Source: Acidobacteriota bacterium (GTDB lineage: Bacteria; Acidobacteriota; Terriglobia; Acidiferrales; UBA7541). Taken from it: 18,476 nt of DNA. The notes beneath the pieces are model-generated. The model saw only the letters and a program-made list of their open reading frames with translations, searched no databases and was not told the origin of the DNA. Numbering within the stretch: the stretch's first letter is position 1; each line of letters begins with the position of its first letter. Location of the stretch: NCBI GenBank assembly GCA_003224135.1, contig QHYO01000329.1:1-18476 (forward strand). Reading direction: 5' to 3'. The position numbers were made by a program, and so were the translations under genes. Positions 6,725-14,909 of the stretch are shown here, piece after piece.

Positions 6725-7342
6725 ATGATTGTTCGCATGCGCGTGCTCCTGATCGTTCTCTTGTCCACTTCGCTGGCAATTGCCGGCAATAAGAAAAAAC
6801 CACTCTTACCAGCATATGTTCTTAAAGCCCGAACGGTTGCCGTGCTGATCGACCCGAACGCGGGCACTTCGGCGACGTCTCCACTTGCTAACAAAACGGC
6901 TCAAGAAGACGTGGAGAAGGCGCTTATGAAGTGGGGCCGGTTCACTCCGGTGATGGACACGCAGACTGCGGATTTGGTGATCACCGTTCGCAAGGGTTCT
7001 GGGAAAATAGTTCAGCCGACGATTGGCGGCTTGCCGACCAACGATCGTCCTGTGGTTGTGCAGCCGACCGACAGTGGCATCCGACTTGGTGGGCAGAAAG
7101 GCCGGCCGCCAGACTCCACGCAACCCGCACCGCAAGATACGAGTCCTCATCCGCAAACAGAAATAGGGCCTTCCGAGGACATGTTCGTGGTCTATGAAGG
7201 CCATGTAGACGGTCCTTTGGATCGGGCTCCTGCTTGGCGCTATATGACAAGGGATGCACTGCATTCGCCGAACGTGCCCGCTGTTGAGGAATTTCGCAAG
7301 GCCATCGAAGAGGCCGAAAAACAGCAGAAAAGCAAGCCGTAG
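6725..7342 (+). CDS. Exported protein of unknown function
   Basis: A 205-residue protein with a clear Sec signal, MIVRMRVLLIVLLSTSLAIAG, probably cleaved after AIA. GGAGG lies exactly 5 bases before the ATG at 6725, so that start is preferred over the ATG 12 bases upstream. The mature protein has an N-terminal alpha/beta region with ARTVAVLIDPNAG (about 34-46), EDVEKALMKWGRF and ADLVITVRKGSGK. This is followed by a Pro/Gln/Thr-rich linker (about 125-148), FVVYEGHVDG, and a charged C-terminal helix rich in Glu and Lys. The pattern 'ADLVI.VRKG' recalls short exported proteins in Acidobacteriota related to the DUF4136-like group, but I cannot name a family with confidence. The gene appears to have replaced or been joined to the 5' end of the neighbouring TPR relic. 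Confidence 0.72.
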   Translation: MIVRMRVLLIVLLSTSLAIAGNKKKPLLPAYVLKARTVAVLIDPNAGTSATSPLANKTAQEDVEKALMKWGRFTPVMDTQTADLVITVRKGSGKIVQPTIGGLPTNDRPVVVQPTDSGIRLGGQKGRPPDSTQPAPQDTSPHPQTEIGPSEDMFVVYEGHVDGPLDRAPAWRYMTRDALHSPNVPAVEEFRKAIEEAEKQQKSKP

Positions 7343-7421
7343 GCGAACACAGGCCTCGCTGTCTGGGTTGTCGGGGTTTGGAGCATGGACTTGACGCTGA
7401 AGTTCTTGTAGCATCGCGCGC

Positions 7422-7829
7422 ATGAAGAAAGTGAAATCCGACAAGCTCCGTTCCGCGGCGAAAGGCAAAGGAGCTCCCAAAGACGTTGAGGAATACCTTG
7501 CCGGTGTGCCGGAACCCGCCCGCAGCACCTTGAGCAAGGTTCGCGCAGCGATTCGCACCGCTGTGCCAACGGGAACTGCCGAGGTCATCAGCTATGGGAT
7601 GCCAGCGTTCAAACACAACGAAGTGCTGGTGTGGTACGCCGCGTTTTCGAACCACTGCAGTTTGTTTCCCACGGGCGCAGTAATCGAAGCGTTTAAGAAA
7701 GAACTGAAAGGGTTCTCCACGTCCAAAGGGACCATACAGTTTTCAACGGACAAGCCGCTGCCAATTGCGCTTGTTAAGAAGCTGGTGAAAGCGCGAGTCG
7801 CGCAGAGTGCAAGCAAGAAACTGCGCTGA
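7422..7829 (+). CDS. DUF1801 (YdhG-like) protein
   Basis: A 135-residue protein with a Lys-rich N-terminus, then VEEYLAGVPEPARSTLSKVRAAIR (about 24-47). Next comes EVISYGMPAFKHNEVLVWYAAFSNHCSLFP, the signature of DUF1801, and finally a TIQFSTDKPLPIALVKKLVKARV end that closes the domain. In Bacillus a relative has been described as a frataxin-like iron chaperone, but most members are uncharacterised. The fold is a small alpha/beta sandwich, presumably cytoplasmic. The ATG has no strong Shine-Dalgarno. It is tail-to-tail with the MDR oxidoreductase, 65 bp apart. DUF1801 genes are frequently near YCII, DinB and VOC genes, all of which occur in this window. Confidence 0.85.
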   Translation: MKKVKSDKLRSAAKGKGAPKDVEEYLAGVPEPARSTLSKVRAAIRTAVPTGTAEVISYGMPAFKHNEVLVWYAAFSNHCSLFPTGAVIEAFKKELKGFSTSKGTIQFSTDKPLPIALVKKLVKARVAQSASKKLR

Positions 7830-7894
7830 CCGGATTTCCCCTCGAGCCCGCGCCTGACTTCGATGATGCAATATCGGCCTGGCGCCGCGCCTTG

Positions 7895-8869
7895 TTAGGT
7901 GTCGTTCCTATGTTCAACGGTTAATACGATTTTCCCTTGCGCATGTCCTTCTTCAAGATAACGGAGCGCTTCAGCCGCGTCGCTTAATGGGTAACGTCTA
8001 TCGATGACTGGTACGACTTTTCCGGGTTCAAGAAGATCTTTCAGAGAAACTAAATCCTTATGATTTATATTCGCTATAAAGAAACACGTCTTCTTGTTCC
8101 CGATCAGCGACAGCAATGGTCCCAGCACTATGCCTTGTAAGATTCGAACCAAACCACCTCCGACGATGACATAAATTCCGCCCTGATTCAGCGCACGACT
8201 GTAATCGAAGATCGAATGATGGGCATTCGCACCCAGAATCAGGTCGTAGCGCTGCCCGCTCTGCGTGAAATCTTCTCGAGTGTAATCAATCACATGGTCG
8301 GCGCCAATCGATCGCGCCGTGTGCACATTCCTCGTGCTGCACACGGCAGTGACCTCCGCCCCGAACGATTTGGCAATCTGGACCGCAAATGTACCCACGC
8401 CACCGGACGCGCCATCGACCAGAATCTTGTGGCCTGGCTGAATGCGTCCCTTGTCGCGAAGGCCCTGAAGTGCAGTGATTGCCGCCACTGGTACGGCTGC
8501 TGCGTCCTCAAACGATAGGTTGGCCGGCTTCAGCGCCAATTTATCTTCAGGAGCACAGACATACTCGGCAAAGGCTCCCACTCCTGTTCCCCCAAACACC
8601 TCGTCGCCTGGTTGAAACTGCTTTACGTGTGTGCCAACCGCTTCCACTCGTCCTGCGATATCACAGCCGATGATCTTATGTCTTGGTGTGCGCAGCCCCG
8701 GGATCAGGCGGATCAACGGCGCACCTCTCATGGAGAATCGGTCCATTGGATTTACCGATGCCGCATGAATTTTTATCAAGACCTCATCGTTCTTAGGGGT
8801 AGGTTTTGCGACCTCCGCGAACTGCAACACATCCGGTGGTCCGTATTGAGTGCATACGATCGCTTTCAT
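7895..8869 (-). CDS. Zinc-independent MDR oxidoreductase (NADPH:quinone reductase-like)
   Basis: A 324-residue medium-chain dehydrogenase/reductase. It opens MKAIVCTQYGPPDVL, followed by the GroES-like half with IHAASVNPMDRFSMRGA and GCDIAGRVEAVG (68-79). The coenzyme half contains PVAAITALQGL and the Rossmann loop VDGASGGVGTFAVQIAKSFGA (151-171), whose AxxGVG form favours NADP(H). Zinc ligands of alcohol dehydrogenases are absent, as in quinone or enone reductases. The protein probably reduces quinones or activated alkenes in the cytoplasm; the substrate is not readable. A GAGGGG-like site lies upstream of the ATG. It faces the DinB-like gene across a 230-bp divergent spacer, in which no confident promoter boxes were found. 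Confidence 0.9.
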   Translation of the reverse strand: MKAIVCTQYGPPDVLQFAEVAKPTPKNDEVLIKIHAASVNPMDRFSMRGAPLIRLIPGLRTPRHKIIGCDIAGRVEAVGTHVKQFQPGDEVFGGTGVGAFAEYVCAPEDKLALKPANLSFEDAAAVPVAAITALQGLRDKGRIQPGHKILVDGASGGVGTFAVQIAKSFGAEVTAVCSTRNVHTARSIGADHVIDYTREDFTQSGQRYDLILGANAHHSIFDYSRALNQGGIYVIVGGGLVRILQGIVLGPLLSLIGNKKTCFFIANINHKDLVSLKDLLEPGKVVPVIDRRYPLSDAAEALRYLEEGHAQGKIVLTVEHRNDT

Positions 8870-9099
8870 AAAGTACCCCTCAAGCCTCTTTTTGATCGGG
8901 ATCCTGCTGCGATGCTGTAGCGCACGACAAGCGGGCCTGGCGGGAAGTATAGGACAGACTCATATTTCGGTGCATCGCAGAAAGCGCGTGACCGCAGTGG
9001 ATGCGGCGCATCGAAGAGTTGCGTCTACCTGGTACGCGCGCAGATGTGTCCAGCACGTGCTAGAGTGGGGCGGAAGAACTTCAGAACGAGGTGATCCAA

Positions 9100-9639
9100 A
9101 TGACTACTTACGGCGGAACAGAATTGGCTAACTCATTTCGGACAGTACGGAAGAACACTATCCAGGTGGCGGAGGATATTCCGGAATCGCAGTACGAGTA
9201 TGTTGCCGCGCCTGAATGTAAAACCGTGGGGCGTATGTTGACTCACATTGCCATCGCCGTACGGTTTTGGGACGACATTCACAGGAAGCAGCGGCGGACT
9301 ACGATGCAGGGCATAGACTTTTTCGCGATGGCTGAACGTGCCGAGTCCGAGGAGAGCGCGCCACGCTCGAAGGCGGAAATTGTAGAGTTGCTGCGGACGG
9401 AGGGCGAACAGTTTGCGGCGTGGCTGGAGACGTTAACGCCGGAGTTTCTGGCCGAGATGGTGACCGAAGGCGACGGAAAAACGGCGAAATCGCGCTTCGA
9501 ATGGCTGCTTGGCGCGAAAGAGCATGAACTACATCATCGCGCGCAGTTGATGCTGATCGAACGGCAACTGGGCATCGTGCCGCACCTGACGCGCCAGCGC
9601 AAGGAGAGGATCGCGCAGATGCGCGCCGCCAAGGCCTGA
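9100..9639 (+). CDS. DinB-like four-helix-bundle protein
   Basis: A 179-residue protein of the DinB/YfiT-like superfamily. MLTHIAIAVRFWDD (about 47-60) supplies the first metal-ligand histidine, and KEHELHHRAQLMLIERQLG (about 145-163) supplies the others, giving the usual three-His site. Members include bacillithiol- or mycothiol-dependent transferases and proteins of unknown role. I start at the ATG at 9100 because GAGGTGA precedes it by 5 bases; the GTG nine bases earlier is part of that ribosome site. The gene ends 18 bp from the convergent isomerase-like gene. A detoxifying thiol-transferase role is plausible but unproven. Confidence 0.85.
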   Translation: MTTYGGTELANSFRTVRKNTIQVAEDIPESQYEYVAAPECKTVGRMLTHIAIAVRFWDDIHRKQRRTTMQGIDFFAMAERAESEESAPRSKAEIVELLRTEGEQFAAWLETLTPEFLAEMVTEGDGKTAKSRFEWLLGAKEHELHHRAQLMLIERQLGIVPHLTRQRKERIAQMRAAKA

Positions 9640-9657
9640 AGCACGGACACTGTGGCT

Positions 9658-10530
9658 TCAGCCGCGGCTGGTGCGGACCAGTCCTGCCAGGACGCCTCGC
9701 ATATATGCAAAGCTACTGATGACGCCCGGCATCGGATCGTCGGCGTTAATTTCGTATTCCAAATCGACGAAGCCCTTATAGCTGATCGCGATCAGGGCCT
9801 CAAATATTTTCGGCACCGGCATGATCCCGTCTCCCACGGCGACCTGGCTTTCTTTGTCCTGGAAGTTTGTCAGGTCCTTCATGTGAACGTTAAACAGCCG
9901 CGGACCCGCTTCTCGGATTGCCTGAACCACATCCGTGCCGGCGCGAACTGTGTGTCCCACATCGATGCAACAACCCATTCGGCGATCCATACTCTTTACC
10001 GCTTTTAGTACATCAAGCGGCGAATGCCACAACTTGTCCTCCGGCCCGTGATTATGAATCGCGAAACGGATATCGTACTCTCTTACGAACTTCTCGATTC
10101 GCGGCAGAGTCTGTGGTGCTGGGTCGCCGGCGACAATGACGGGAATCCCTGCTCGTTTGCAATATTCGAATTTGCTCCGGATGTCCGCATCTTCGTCTTT
10201 CTCGAAATAAATCGTTCCGGCAGCGTGGGGTTTCATGCGCGCCGCGGCGTAGTCCGCCAGCGCCGAGAGCTCCTGCTGCATATACGACGGGAGGTGATCT
10301 TTGACGTCTTTTAGATTTAATTCAAACACATTCAGCTGCTTCACGAAGCCAATCATTTGCGCGCGATTGAAGTTGCGGAAGGTGTAGCTGGCCAACCCCA
10401 AACGAACGGGCGATGCTTCGCTGGGTGATGGGTGTTCCTGAATCAGTGCGAAGGCGTCCTTCGAAGCGAACGCCGATGTAATGAGTGCACTCGAGCGAAC
10501 AAAATTACGACGGGAAAGGGTGTTTTTCAT
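9658..10530 (-). CDS. Sugar phosphate isomerase/epimerase-like TIM-barrel protein with a Tat signal
   Basis: A 290-residue protein. It starts with a twin-arginine leader, SRRNFVRSSALITSAFA (6-22), and a likely cleavage after DAFA. The mature domain is a xylose-isomerase-like barrel with LGLASYTFRNF, VIVAGDPAP, FAIHNHGPED (about 155-164), CIDVGHTVRAG (about 187-197), NVHMKDL and VDLEYEIN (about 256-263). The His, Asp and Glu residues in these motifs are the expected divalent-metal ligands. Such exported barrels are abundant in Acidobacteriota and Planctomycetota and probably act on sugars or inositols in the periplasm; the substrate is unknown. No good Shine-Dalgarno is seen near the ATG: AGGAGA is over 20 bases upstream. 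It is divergent from the kinase gene. Confidence 0.88.
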   Translation of the reverse strand: MKNTLSRRNFVRSSALITSAFASKDAFALIQEHPSPSEASPVRLGLASYTFRNFNRAQMIGFVKQLNVFELNLKDVKDHLPSYMQQELSALADYAAARMKPHAAGTIYFEKDEDADIRSKFEYCKRAGIPVIVAGDPAPQTLPRIEKFVREYDIRFAIHNHGPEDKLWHSPLDVLKAVKSMDRRMGCCIDVGHTVRAGTDVVQAIREAGPRLFNVHMKDLTNFQDKESQVAVGDGIMPVPKIFEALIAISYKGFVDLEYEINADDPMPGVISSFAYMRGVLAGLVRTSRG

Positions 10531-10579
10531 AAGCGGTTAATCGCCGAATTTCTCCTGATCGTGTGAAAACTTCGGGCGT

Positions 10580-10609
10580 AGTATACATCCGCGTTCCGCA
10601 TTCTCTGGA
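10580..10609 (-). promoter_or_regulatory. Candidate sigma-70 promoter for the Tat-exported isomerase-like gene
   Basis: On the minus strand, TATACT (10580-10585, five of six to TATAAT) is separated by 18 bases from TCCAGA (10604-10609), a weak -35. Transcription would begin about 45 bases before the ATG at 10530. The -10 is the best match in this spacer, but the -35 is poor. Confidence 0.3.
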
Positions 10610-10680
10610 CACTCACTACCTGAAAAAAGGCAAAGCCGACAAGAGCGCTCATCGGACCGTTTCTGAAGCCGCTGGCCTTC

Positions 10681-10717
10681 AGCCTTCGTGACACAGCCTT
10701 CGTGCTGAGCCTTCGTG
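10681..10717. repeat. Three copies of AGCCTTCGTG upstream of the kinase gene
   Basis: The decamer AGCCTTCGTG occurs at 10681-10690, 10695-10704 and 10708-10717, with periods of 14 and 13 bases. A half copy, GGCCTTC, lies just before. The last two copies share the extension CTGAG. The array ends 6 bases before the candidate -35 of the kinase promoter. It may be a regulator-binding array or a slippage product. Confidence 0.65.
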
Positions 10718-10722
10718 CTGAG

Positions 10723-10752
10723 TTGACTTAGGTTTGCTGTGCCACTTAACAT
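10723..10752 (+). promoter_or_regulatory. Candidate promoter for the Ser/Thr kinase, with an almost leaderless transcript
   Basis: TTGACT (10723-10728, five of six to the -35 consensus) is followed after 18 bases by TAACAT (10747-10752, matching the key first, second and last bases of the -10). A start point 6-8 bases beyond would leave only about 4-6 bases before the ATG at 10764. No Shine-Dalgarno is visible ahead of that ATG, which is consistent with a leaderless message. The -10 match is only moderate. Confidence 0.35.
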
Positions 10753-10763
10753 GACTGCCATTC

Positions 10764-13175
10764 ATGATCAACGAAACGATTTTGCACTACCGCATCCTCG
10801 AACGGCTAGGAGGAGGCGGTATGGGTGTTGTATACAAAGCCGAGGACACACGACTGGACCGCTTTGTAGCGCTGAAATTTCTACCTGAGGAGTTGGCGCG
10901 CGACGCGCACGCACTGGAGCGGTTCCGGCGCGAAGCGAAAGCGGCTTCAGCGCTGAACCATCCGAATATCTGCACGATTTATGACATTGGCGAGGAAAAC
11001 GGCCGGGCCTTCATCGCAATGGAATTCCTGGAAGGCGCCACGCTGAAGCAGCGTATCGCTGGACGTCCGCTGGAGACGGAATCGCTGCTGGCGCTGGGGA
11101 TCGAGATTGCCGATGGGCTGGCCGCGGCACATTCGAAAGGAATTGTTCACCGCGACATCAAACCAGCAAATATTTTTGCCACGGCGCTGGGCCACGCGAA
11201 GATTCTGGATTTCGGCCTGGCAAAGGTCGCGGTTGCGGGCGGGTCGTCGGCGTCCGAGAACACGATGACGCGCACAGTGGACTCGGAGCACCTGACGAGT
11301 CCTGGCTCGACGCTGGGCACGGTTGCGTATATGTCGCCGGAGCAGGCACGCGCGAAAGAGTTGGATGCGCGGAGCGACTTGTTTTCGTTTGGGACGGTGC
11401 TGTACGAAATGGCGACGGGAACGCTGGCGTTTCGCGGCGAAAGCACTGCGGTGATTTTCAAATCGATCTTGGACGAGACGCCGGTGTCACCACTGCGGCT
11501 GAATCCGGAGTTGCCGCCGGGCCTGGAACCGATTGTTTTCAAAGCGTTGGAGAAGGATCGGAATTTGCGCTATCAGAGCGCGGCCGATCTGCGGAGCGAT
11601 TTGGCGCGGCTGAAACGTGACCTGGATTCCGGGCGTTCGGGAAGCGCGGCGACTTCAGCCAGCGCGTCCTCTGCAAGTACGTCTGCGGCTGCAGCTAGTT
11701 CGGGCTCGATTCCTGCGGCCGCGGTTTCAAGCAGTTCGCGAAAATACGTGATCGCTACCATAGCAGTGGTTGTGCTTGGTGTGGCCGGAGCGGCGGGAGC
11801 GTATTTGCTGCGCGGCAGGTTGGAAGCGCAGAAGGTTACGTCGCTTGCGGTGCTGCCTTTTGTGAATGCGACGGCTGATCCGAACAATGAGTACTTGAGC
11901 GATGGATTGACGGAAAGTTTGATCGGAACGCTTTCGCAACTGCCGAATTTTAAGGTGATGGCACGAAGCACGGTGTTTCGATTTAAGGGCAACCAGGATG
12001 ACCCGCAAAAGATTGGACAGACGCTGCAGGTAGGCGCGGTGCTGATGGGTCGGGTGACGCAGCACGGCGACGAACTGGGAGTTCAAGCGGACCTGGTGAA
12101 TACGGCAGATGGCACGGAGATGTGGGGTTCGCATTATGCGCGGAAGCTGGCAGACATCACGCAGGTGCAGAGCGACATCACGCGGGACGTTTCGAAGCGG
12201 CTGCAAGTTCATCTGACGGGCACAGCGGAGCAAAAGTTGGGCCGTGCGGGAACGACGAATCCGGAAGCTTACAGGCTTTATTTGGAAGGGCGGCAGCAGT
12301 GGTACGGGCGAACTCCGGAAGGACTGAAGAAAAGTATTGAGTTGTTTCAGCGCGCGATTGTTGCAGATCCGAATTATGCGTTGGCGTACGCAGGCTTGTC
12401 CGACGCTTACTGCGTCTCGACAGGATACGGGGTGGTTATCCAGCCGAAACAGGCGTTTGCACTGGCGGATGAAGCATCGCGGAAGGCGCTGGAACTGAAT
12501 GACGCCTTGCCAGAAGCACACACTGCACGGGCAATGGCGCTGACGTCTGCGTGGAAGTGGAACGAGTCCGAGAAAGATTTTCGGCGGGCCATCGAGCTGA
12601 ACCCCAATGATGCGTCAGCGCACTACTTTTATGCGTTTCTTTTCCTGATGCCGGAAAACCGTATCGAGCAAGCGCTGGAGGAGTTCCGCACCGCGTTGTC
12701 GCTGGACCCGCTCTCCGGGATTGTGAACGTGAACTACGGGCTGACGCTGATGGTGGCGCACCGGTATCCGGAGGCGATTGCGCAAATCAACAAGGTGCTG
12801 GAACGTGATCCTTCGTTTGGGCCGGCGCATTTTTATTTGTCACAGGTCTATGCGTCGACTGGGCGATATACGGACGCGGTGAGCGAATTGCAAAAAAGCG
12901 CGAGCACCAGAGGCGTTGTCCGGCATTCGGAGAATTCGGACCTGCAAGGGTACATCAAGCTGTTGCTCACTCCGGGTATCATTGGACCTCCCACGAACAT
13001 CGCAGTGAGTTATGCGTTGGCGGGAGATCGCAACAAAGCGTTCGAGTATTTGGAGAAGGCATACGCCGAGCAAGATTCTGAACTGATGGCTTGCATACGG
13101 TTTCCGGCGTTTGATTTGCTGCATTCCGATCCGCGCTACGCGGACTTCATGCGACGCCTGGGGCTGCCGCAGTAG
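10764..13175 (+). CDS. Membrane-anchored Ser/Thr protein kinase with FlgO/TolB-like and TPR C-terminal regions
   Basis: An 803-residue Hanks-type kinase. Kinase landmarks are the Gly loop LGGGGMGVV (15-23), Lys38 in ALKFL, catalytic HRDIKPAN (129-136, Asp131, an RD kinase), DFG (149-151), a Thr/Ser-rich activation loop, then [10 protein letters not shown] (185-194) and DLFSFG. A Ser/Ala low-complexity linker (about 291-326) leads to one TM helix (about 328-349). The outer part starts [11 protein letters not shown] (360-370), then [12 protein letters not shown] and GRV-type strands of a FlgO/TolB-like nucleotide-binding fold. TPR repeats follow, including [35 protein letters not shown] and [19 protein letters not shown]. 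It presumably senses something outside or at the membrane and phosphorylates cytoplasmic targets. This architecture is strongly expanded in Acidobacteriota. The partner is not encoded nearby. Confidence 0.95.
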   Translation: MINETILHYRILERLGGGGMGVVYKAEDTRLDRFVALKFLPEELARDAHALERFRREAKAASALNHPNICTIYDIGEENGRAFIAMEFLEGATLKQRIAGRPLETESLLALGIEIADGLAAAHSKGIVHRDIKPANIFATALGHAKILDFGLAKVAVAGGSSASENTMTRTVDSEHLTSPGSTLGTVAYMSPEQARAKELDARSDLFSFGTVLYEMATGTLAFRGESTAVIFKSILDETPVSPLRLNPELPPGLEPIVFKALEKDRNLRYQSAADLRSDLARLKRDLDSGRSGSAATSASASSASTSAAAASSGSIPAAAVSSSSRKYVIATIAVVVLGVAGAAGAYLLRGRLEAQKVTSLAVLPFVNATADPNNEYLSDGLTESLIGTLSQLPNFKVMARSTVFRFKGNQDDPQKIGQTLQVGAVLMGRVTQHGDELGVQADLVNTADGTEMWGSHYARKLADITQVQSDITRDVSKRLQVHLTGTAEQKLGRAGTTNPEAYRLYLEGRQQWYGRTPEGLKKSIELFQRAIVADPNYALAYAGLSDAYCVSTGYGVVIQPKQAFALADEASRKALELNDALPEAHTARAMALTSAWKWNESEKDFRRAIELNPNDASAHYFYAFLFLMPENRIEQALEEFRTALSLDPLSGIVNVNYGLTLMVAHRYPEAIAQINKVLERDPSFGPAHFYLSQVYASTGRYTDAVSELQKSASTRGVVRHSENSDLQGYIKLLLTPGIIGPPTNIAVSYALAGDRNKAFEYLEKAYAEQDSELMACIRFPAFDLLHSDPRYADFMRRLGLPQ

Positions 13176-13442
13176 CGGCGGACCTGGGGCCCGCGCGCGT
13201 CCGCTAAAGATGGGTGGAAAGCGTATTACACCGGCTGGCCGCGGTGCATCGAAAGAGCATCCATTTGGTATGCGCATGAAGAGGGTAGCCAGTGTGTGCC
13301 ATCGCGGGAAAAAACTACAGATTGCGCAGATGCGCGCTGGAAGGCGTGAAGGTTGGAGACGAAGCTAATGCCAGCCGTCGAACCCCGAGATTGCCTGGGG
13401 AGTGGTTTATAAAGCATTGACGGTCAGATTTGTGCCTGAGCT

Positions 13443-13847
13443 TTACTCGAGAATCTTTCCGACAAGCCACATGTGACCGAACGGGTCGACTACAGCGCCT
13501 TGGAGCATGCGTTTGATCGGGTTCGGTCCAATCGTCTGATGTTCATGTTCCACCACAGGATCTTGGTCGATAGCGCCAGCAGCCAGCGCTTGACGGTGCA
13601 CCGAGACCGGATCGTCGACGAAAAGCTCGATCCTCACTGTGGTGAAACCGGCGGACGATGGGCTGCGTGTGCCGTAATCAGGCGCTTCGGAGGCCAGGAA
13701 GAACTTGGCGCCGTCAATCGAAAGTCCTGCGACTACGTGTTCACCGCCGTTCAGATGCCACAAGAGCTTGGCGCCGAAAGCGGCTTGGTAGAATTTTATC
13801 GCGGCGTTTCCGTCGCTCACGGCCAACATGGGAGAGATCTGAGTCAC
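13443..13847 (-). CDS. VOC-family (PhnB/glyoxalase-like) protein
   Basis: A 134-residue vicinal-oxygen-chelate protein. It has ISPMLAVSDGNAAIKFYQAAFGA near its start, then GGEHVVAGLSIDGAKFFLASEAPDYG, VRIELFVDDPVSVHRQALAAGA, and the closing VVDPFGHMWLVGKI. These are two beta-alpha-beta-beta-beta modules of the PhnB-like subgroup. I choose the GTG at 13847 because GGAGG lies 6 bases before it and the protein then starts V-T-Q-I-S-P as relatives do; the ATG 30 bases further up lacks a ribosome site. The probable role is a small-molecule binding or detoxifying enzyme, with substrate unknown. It diverges from the DUF4345-like gene, 108 bp apart. Confidence 0.88.
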   Translation of the reverse strand: MTQISPMLAVSDGNAAIKFYQAAFGAKLLWHLNGGEHVVAGLSIDGAKFFLASEAPDYGTRSPSSAGFTTVRIELFVDDPVSVHRQALAAGAIDQDPVVEHEHQTIGPNPIKRMLQGAVVDPFGHMWLVGKILE

Positions 13848-13955
13848 CAGTCGCCTCCATCGTAGTAACGCCTCCACGGTAACAAGAGGACAGGCACAGG
13901 CTAGCGAAAACGTCGATAAGAGGGAAGTCCCGATCGGAAAACGGAGCGTCGCGTG

Positions 13956-14444
13956 ATGATCCGGTTTTTGTCATGGCTTAGCGCAGTCTTCTGGATTTTT
14001 CTCGGCGTGGCGTTCATGCTGCGTATGCGGCAAATGTTGGATGGCGTGGCTTTTACGAGTCCCGATGGCTTAACAGGAGTTACGGCGATTTTTGCCGGTC
14101 TTCACGTCGGTATCGGGACAATTATCTTAGTGCTCTGTTTGTATAGGCTTTACCTGCTAGGGGTGTTTGTGTCGGCGTGCGCAGCGAGCGGCCTTGCAAT
14201 TGTTAGATTATTTGGAATGGTGGTTGATCACGCGTTCACGGCGTCCCAACTTCGCGACCTGGTTCCAGAGGTACTTGGACTGTTCATTGTAGTAGCACTC
14301 ATTCCCCGTCAAGCAGACGGGCAGGAATTCTTGATCAGTCGTGCCGCGAATTACAAAAATGTTCGTCAAGCGGTAGCAGAATCTAACGATCGGTCGCAAG
14401 ATCGGTGGTTTTTCGGCGAAACAGGATCAGCCACCACACACTGA
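13956..14444 (+). CDS. DUF4345-like integral membrane protein
   Basis: A 162-residue protein with four predicted hydrophobic helices: FLSWLSAVFWIFLGVAFML near the N-terminus, VTAIFAGLHVGIGTIILVLCL, LLGVFVSACAASGLAIVRLFG, and LVPEVLGLFIVVALIPR. The order, the short first loop with MRQML and the Gly-rich second helix suit DUF4345, a family of unknown function; the match is by eye. GGAG sits 9 bases before this ATG and 6 before an in-phase GTG at 13953, so either may be used. About 45 hydrophilic residues follow the last helix. That 3' part overlaps the extended reading frame of the converging gene at 14383-14873, so the tail may be non-native. Confidence 0.6.
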   Translation: MIRFLSWLSAVFWIFLGVAFMLRMRQMLDGVAFTSPDGLTGVTAIFAGLHVGIGTIILVLCLYRLYLLGVFVSACAASGLAIVRLFGMVVDHAFTASQLRDLVPEVLGLFIVVALIPRQADGQEFLISRAANYKNVRQAVAESNDRSQDRWFFGETGSATTH

Positions 14445-14873
14445 TTATAAGAAACCACGGAAGCACGTAGATCGCGATGATTGCGGAATGAGTCCGTCAC
14501 CAACAACCATCAGTGCTCCGCCTGGTAGCGACGCCGAGATCAGGCAGTCCCAAACACTCCAGAAAAACAACACCCATGAAAATGGGCTAACCACGAACCG
14601 GGTAGCCCGCATAGCCCAGGTCCGGTCTCTGAATATTCCTGCCGCGGTCACGGCACAAATGAATGACAGAACTGAGATCCCGAAGGCGAGAAGGATGCGG
14701 CTCAGGTAACGATAACCAGTTATGGGAAGTTCGGGGTGTAAATTTGAATAGGCTCTTTGTTGTCTGAGGTCCAAGAACCAAGTGATGAACACATAGGAGG
14801 CAGCAAGAAACACAGGAATACTGACGAGAAGTCCGAATGGAGCGGCGACGGTCGTGGAGCGGCGTCTTCTCAT
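14445..14873 (-). CDS. Small polytopic membrane protein with a probable 3' frameshift
   Basis: Starts at an ATG giving MRRRRSTTVAAPFG. Three hydrophobic helices are clear: LLVSIPVFLAASYVFITWFL (about 15-34), LLAFGISVLSFICAVTAAGIF, and FSWVLFFWSVWDCLISASL. The family is unknown to me. After GGALMVVGDG the annotated frame ends in a polar tail (IPQSSRSTCFRGFL). The neighbouring frame over the same bases instead gives HSAIIAIYVLPWFLIISVWW, then LILFRRK, a textbook fourth membrane helix, and stops at TAG (14383-14385). A single missing base near 14488-14492 would restore one protein of about four helices. A TTG start 33 bases upstream is possible, only 3 bp after the mdh stop; the gene is probably the last of the icd-mdh transcript. 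Either a natural mutation or a read error could explain this. Confidence 0.6.
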   Translation of the reverse strand: MRRRRSTTVAAPFGLLVSIPVFLAASYVFITWFLDLRQQRAYSNLHPELPITGYRYLSRILLAFGISVLSFICAVTAAGIFRDRTWAMRATRFVVSPFSWVLFFWSVWDCLISASLPGGALMVVGDGLIPQSSRSTCFRGFL

Positions 14874-14909
14874 TGGTTTCTGACCCGTAAGAGTTTTGGC
14901 CGCCAACTA

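Noticed and set aside
13178..13204. GCGGAC ... GTCCGC hairpin right after the kinase stop
   Set aside because: Six base pairs around a 15-base loop and no T-run after it; too weak to call an intrinsic terminator.
9610..13345. Shared GCGCAGATGCGCGC near the end of the DinB-like gene and in the spacer after the kinase
   Set aside because: A 14-base match of this GC-rich type is about what chance gives in a window of this size, and flanking sequence does not align.
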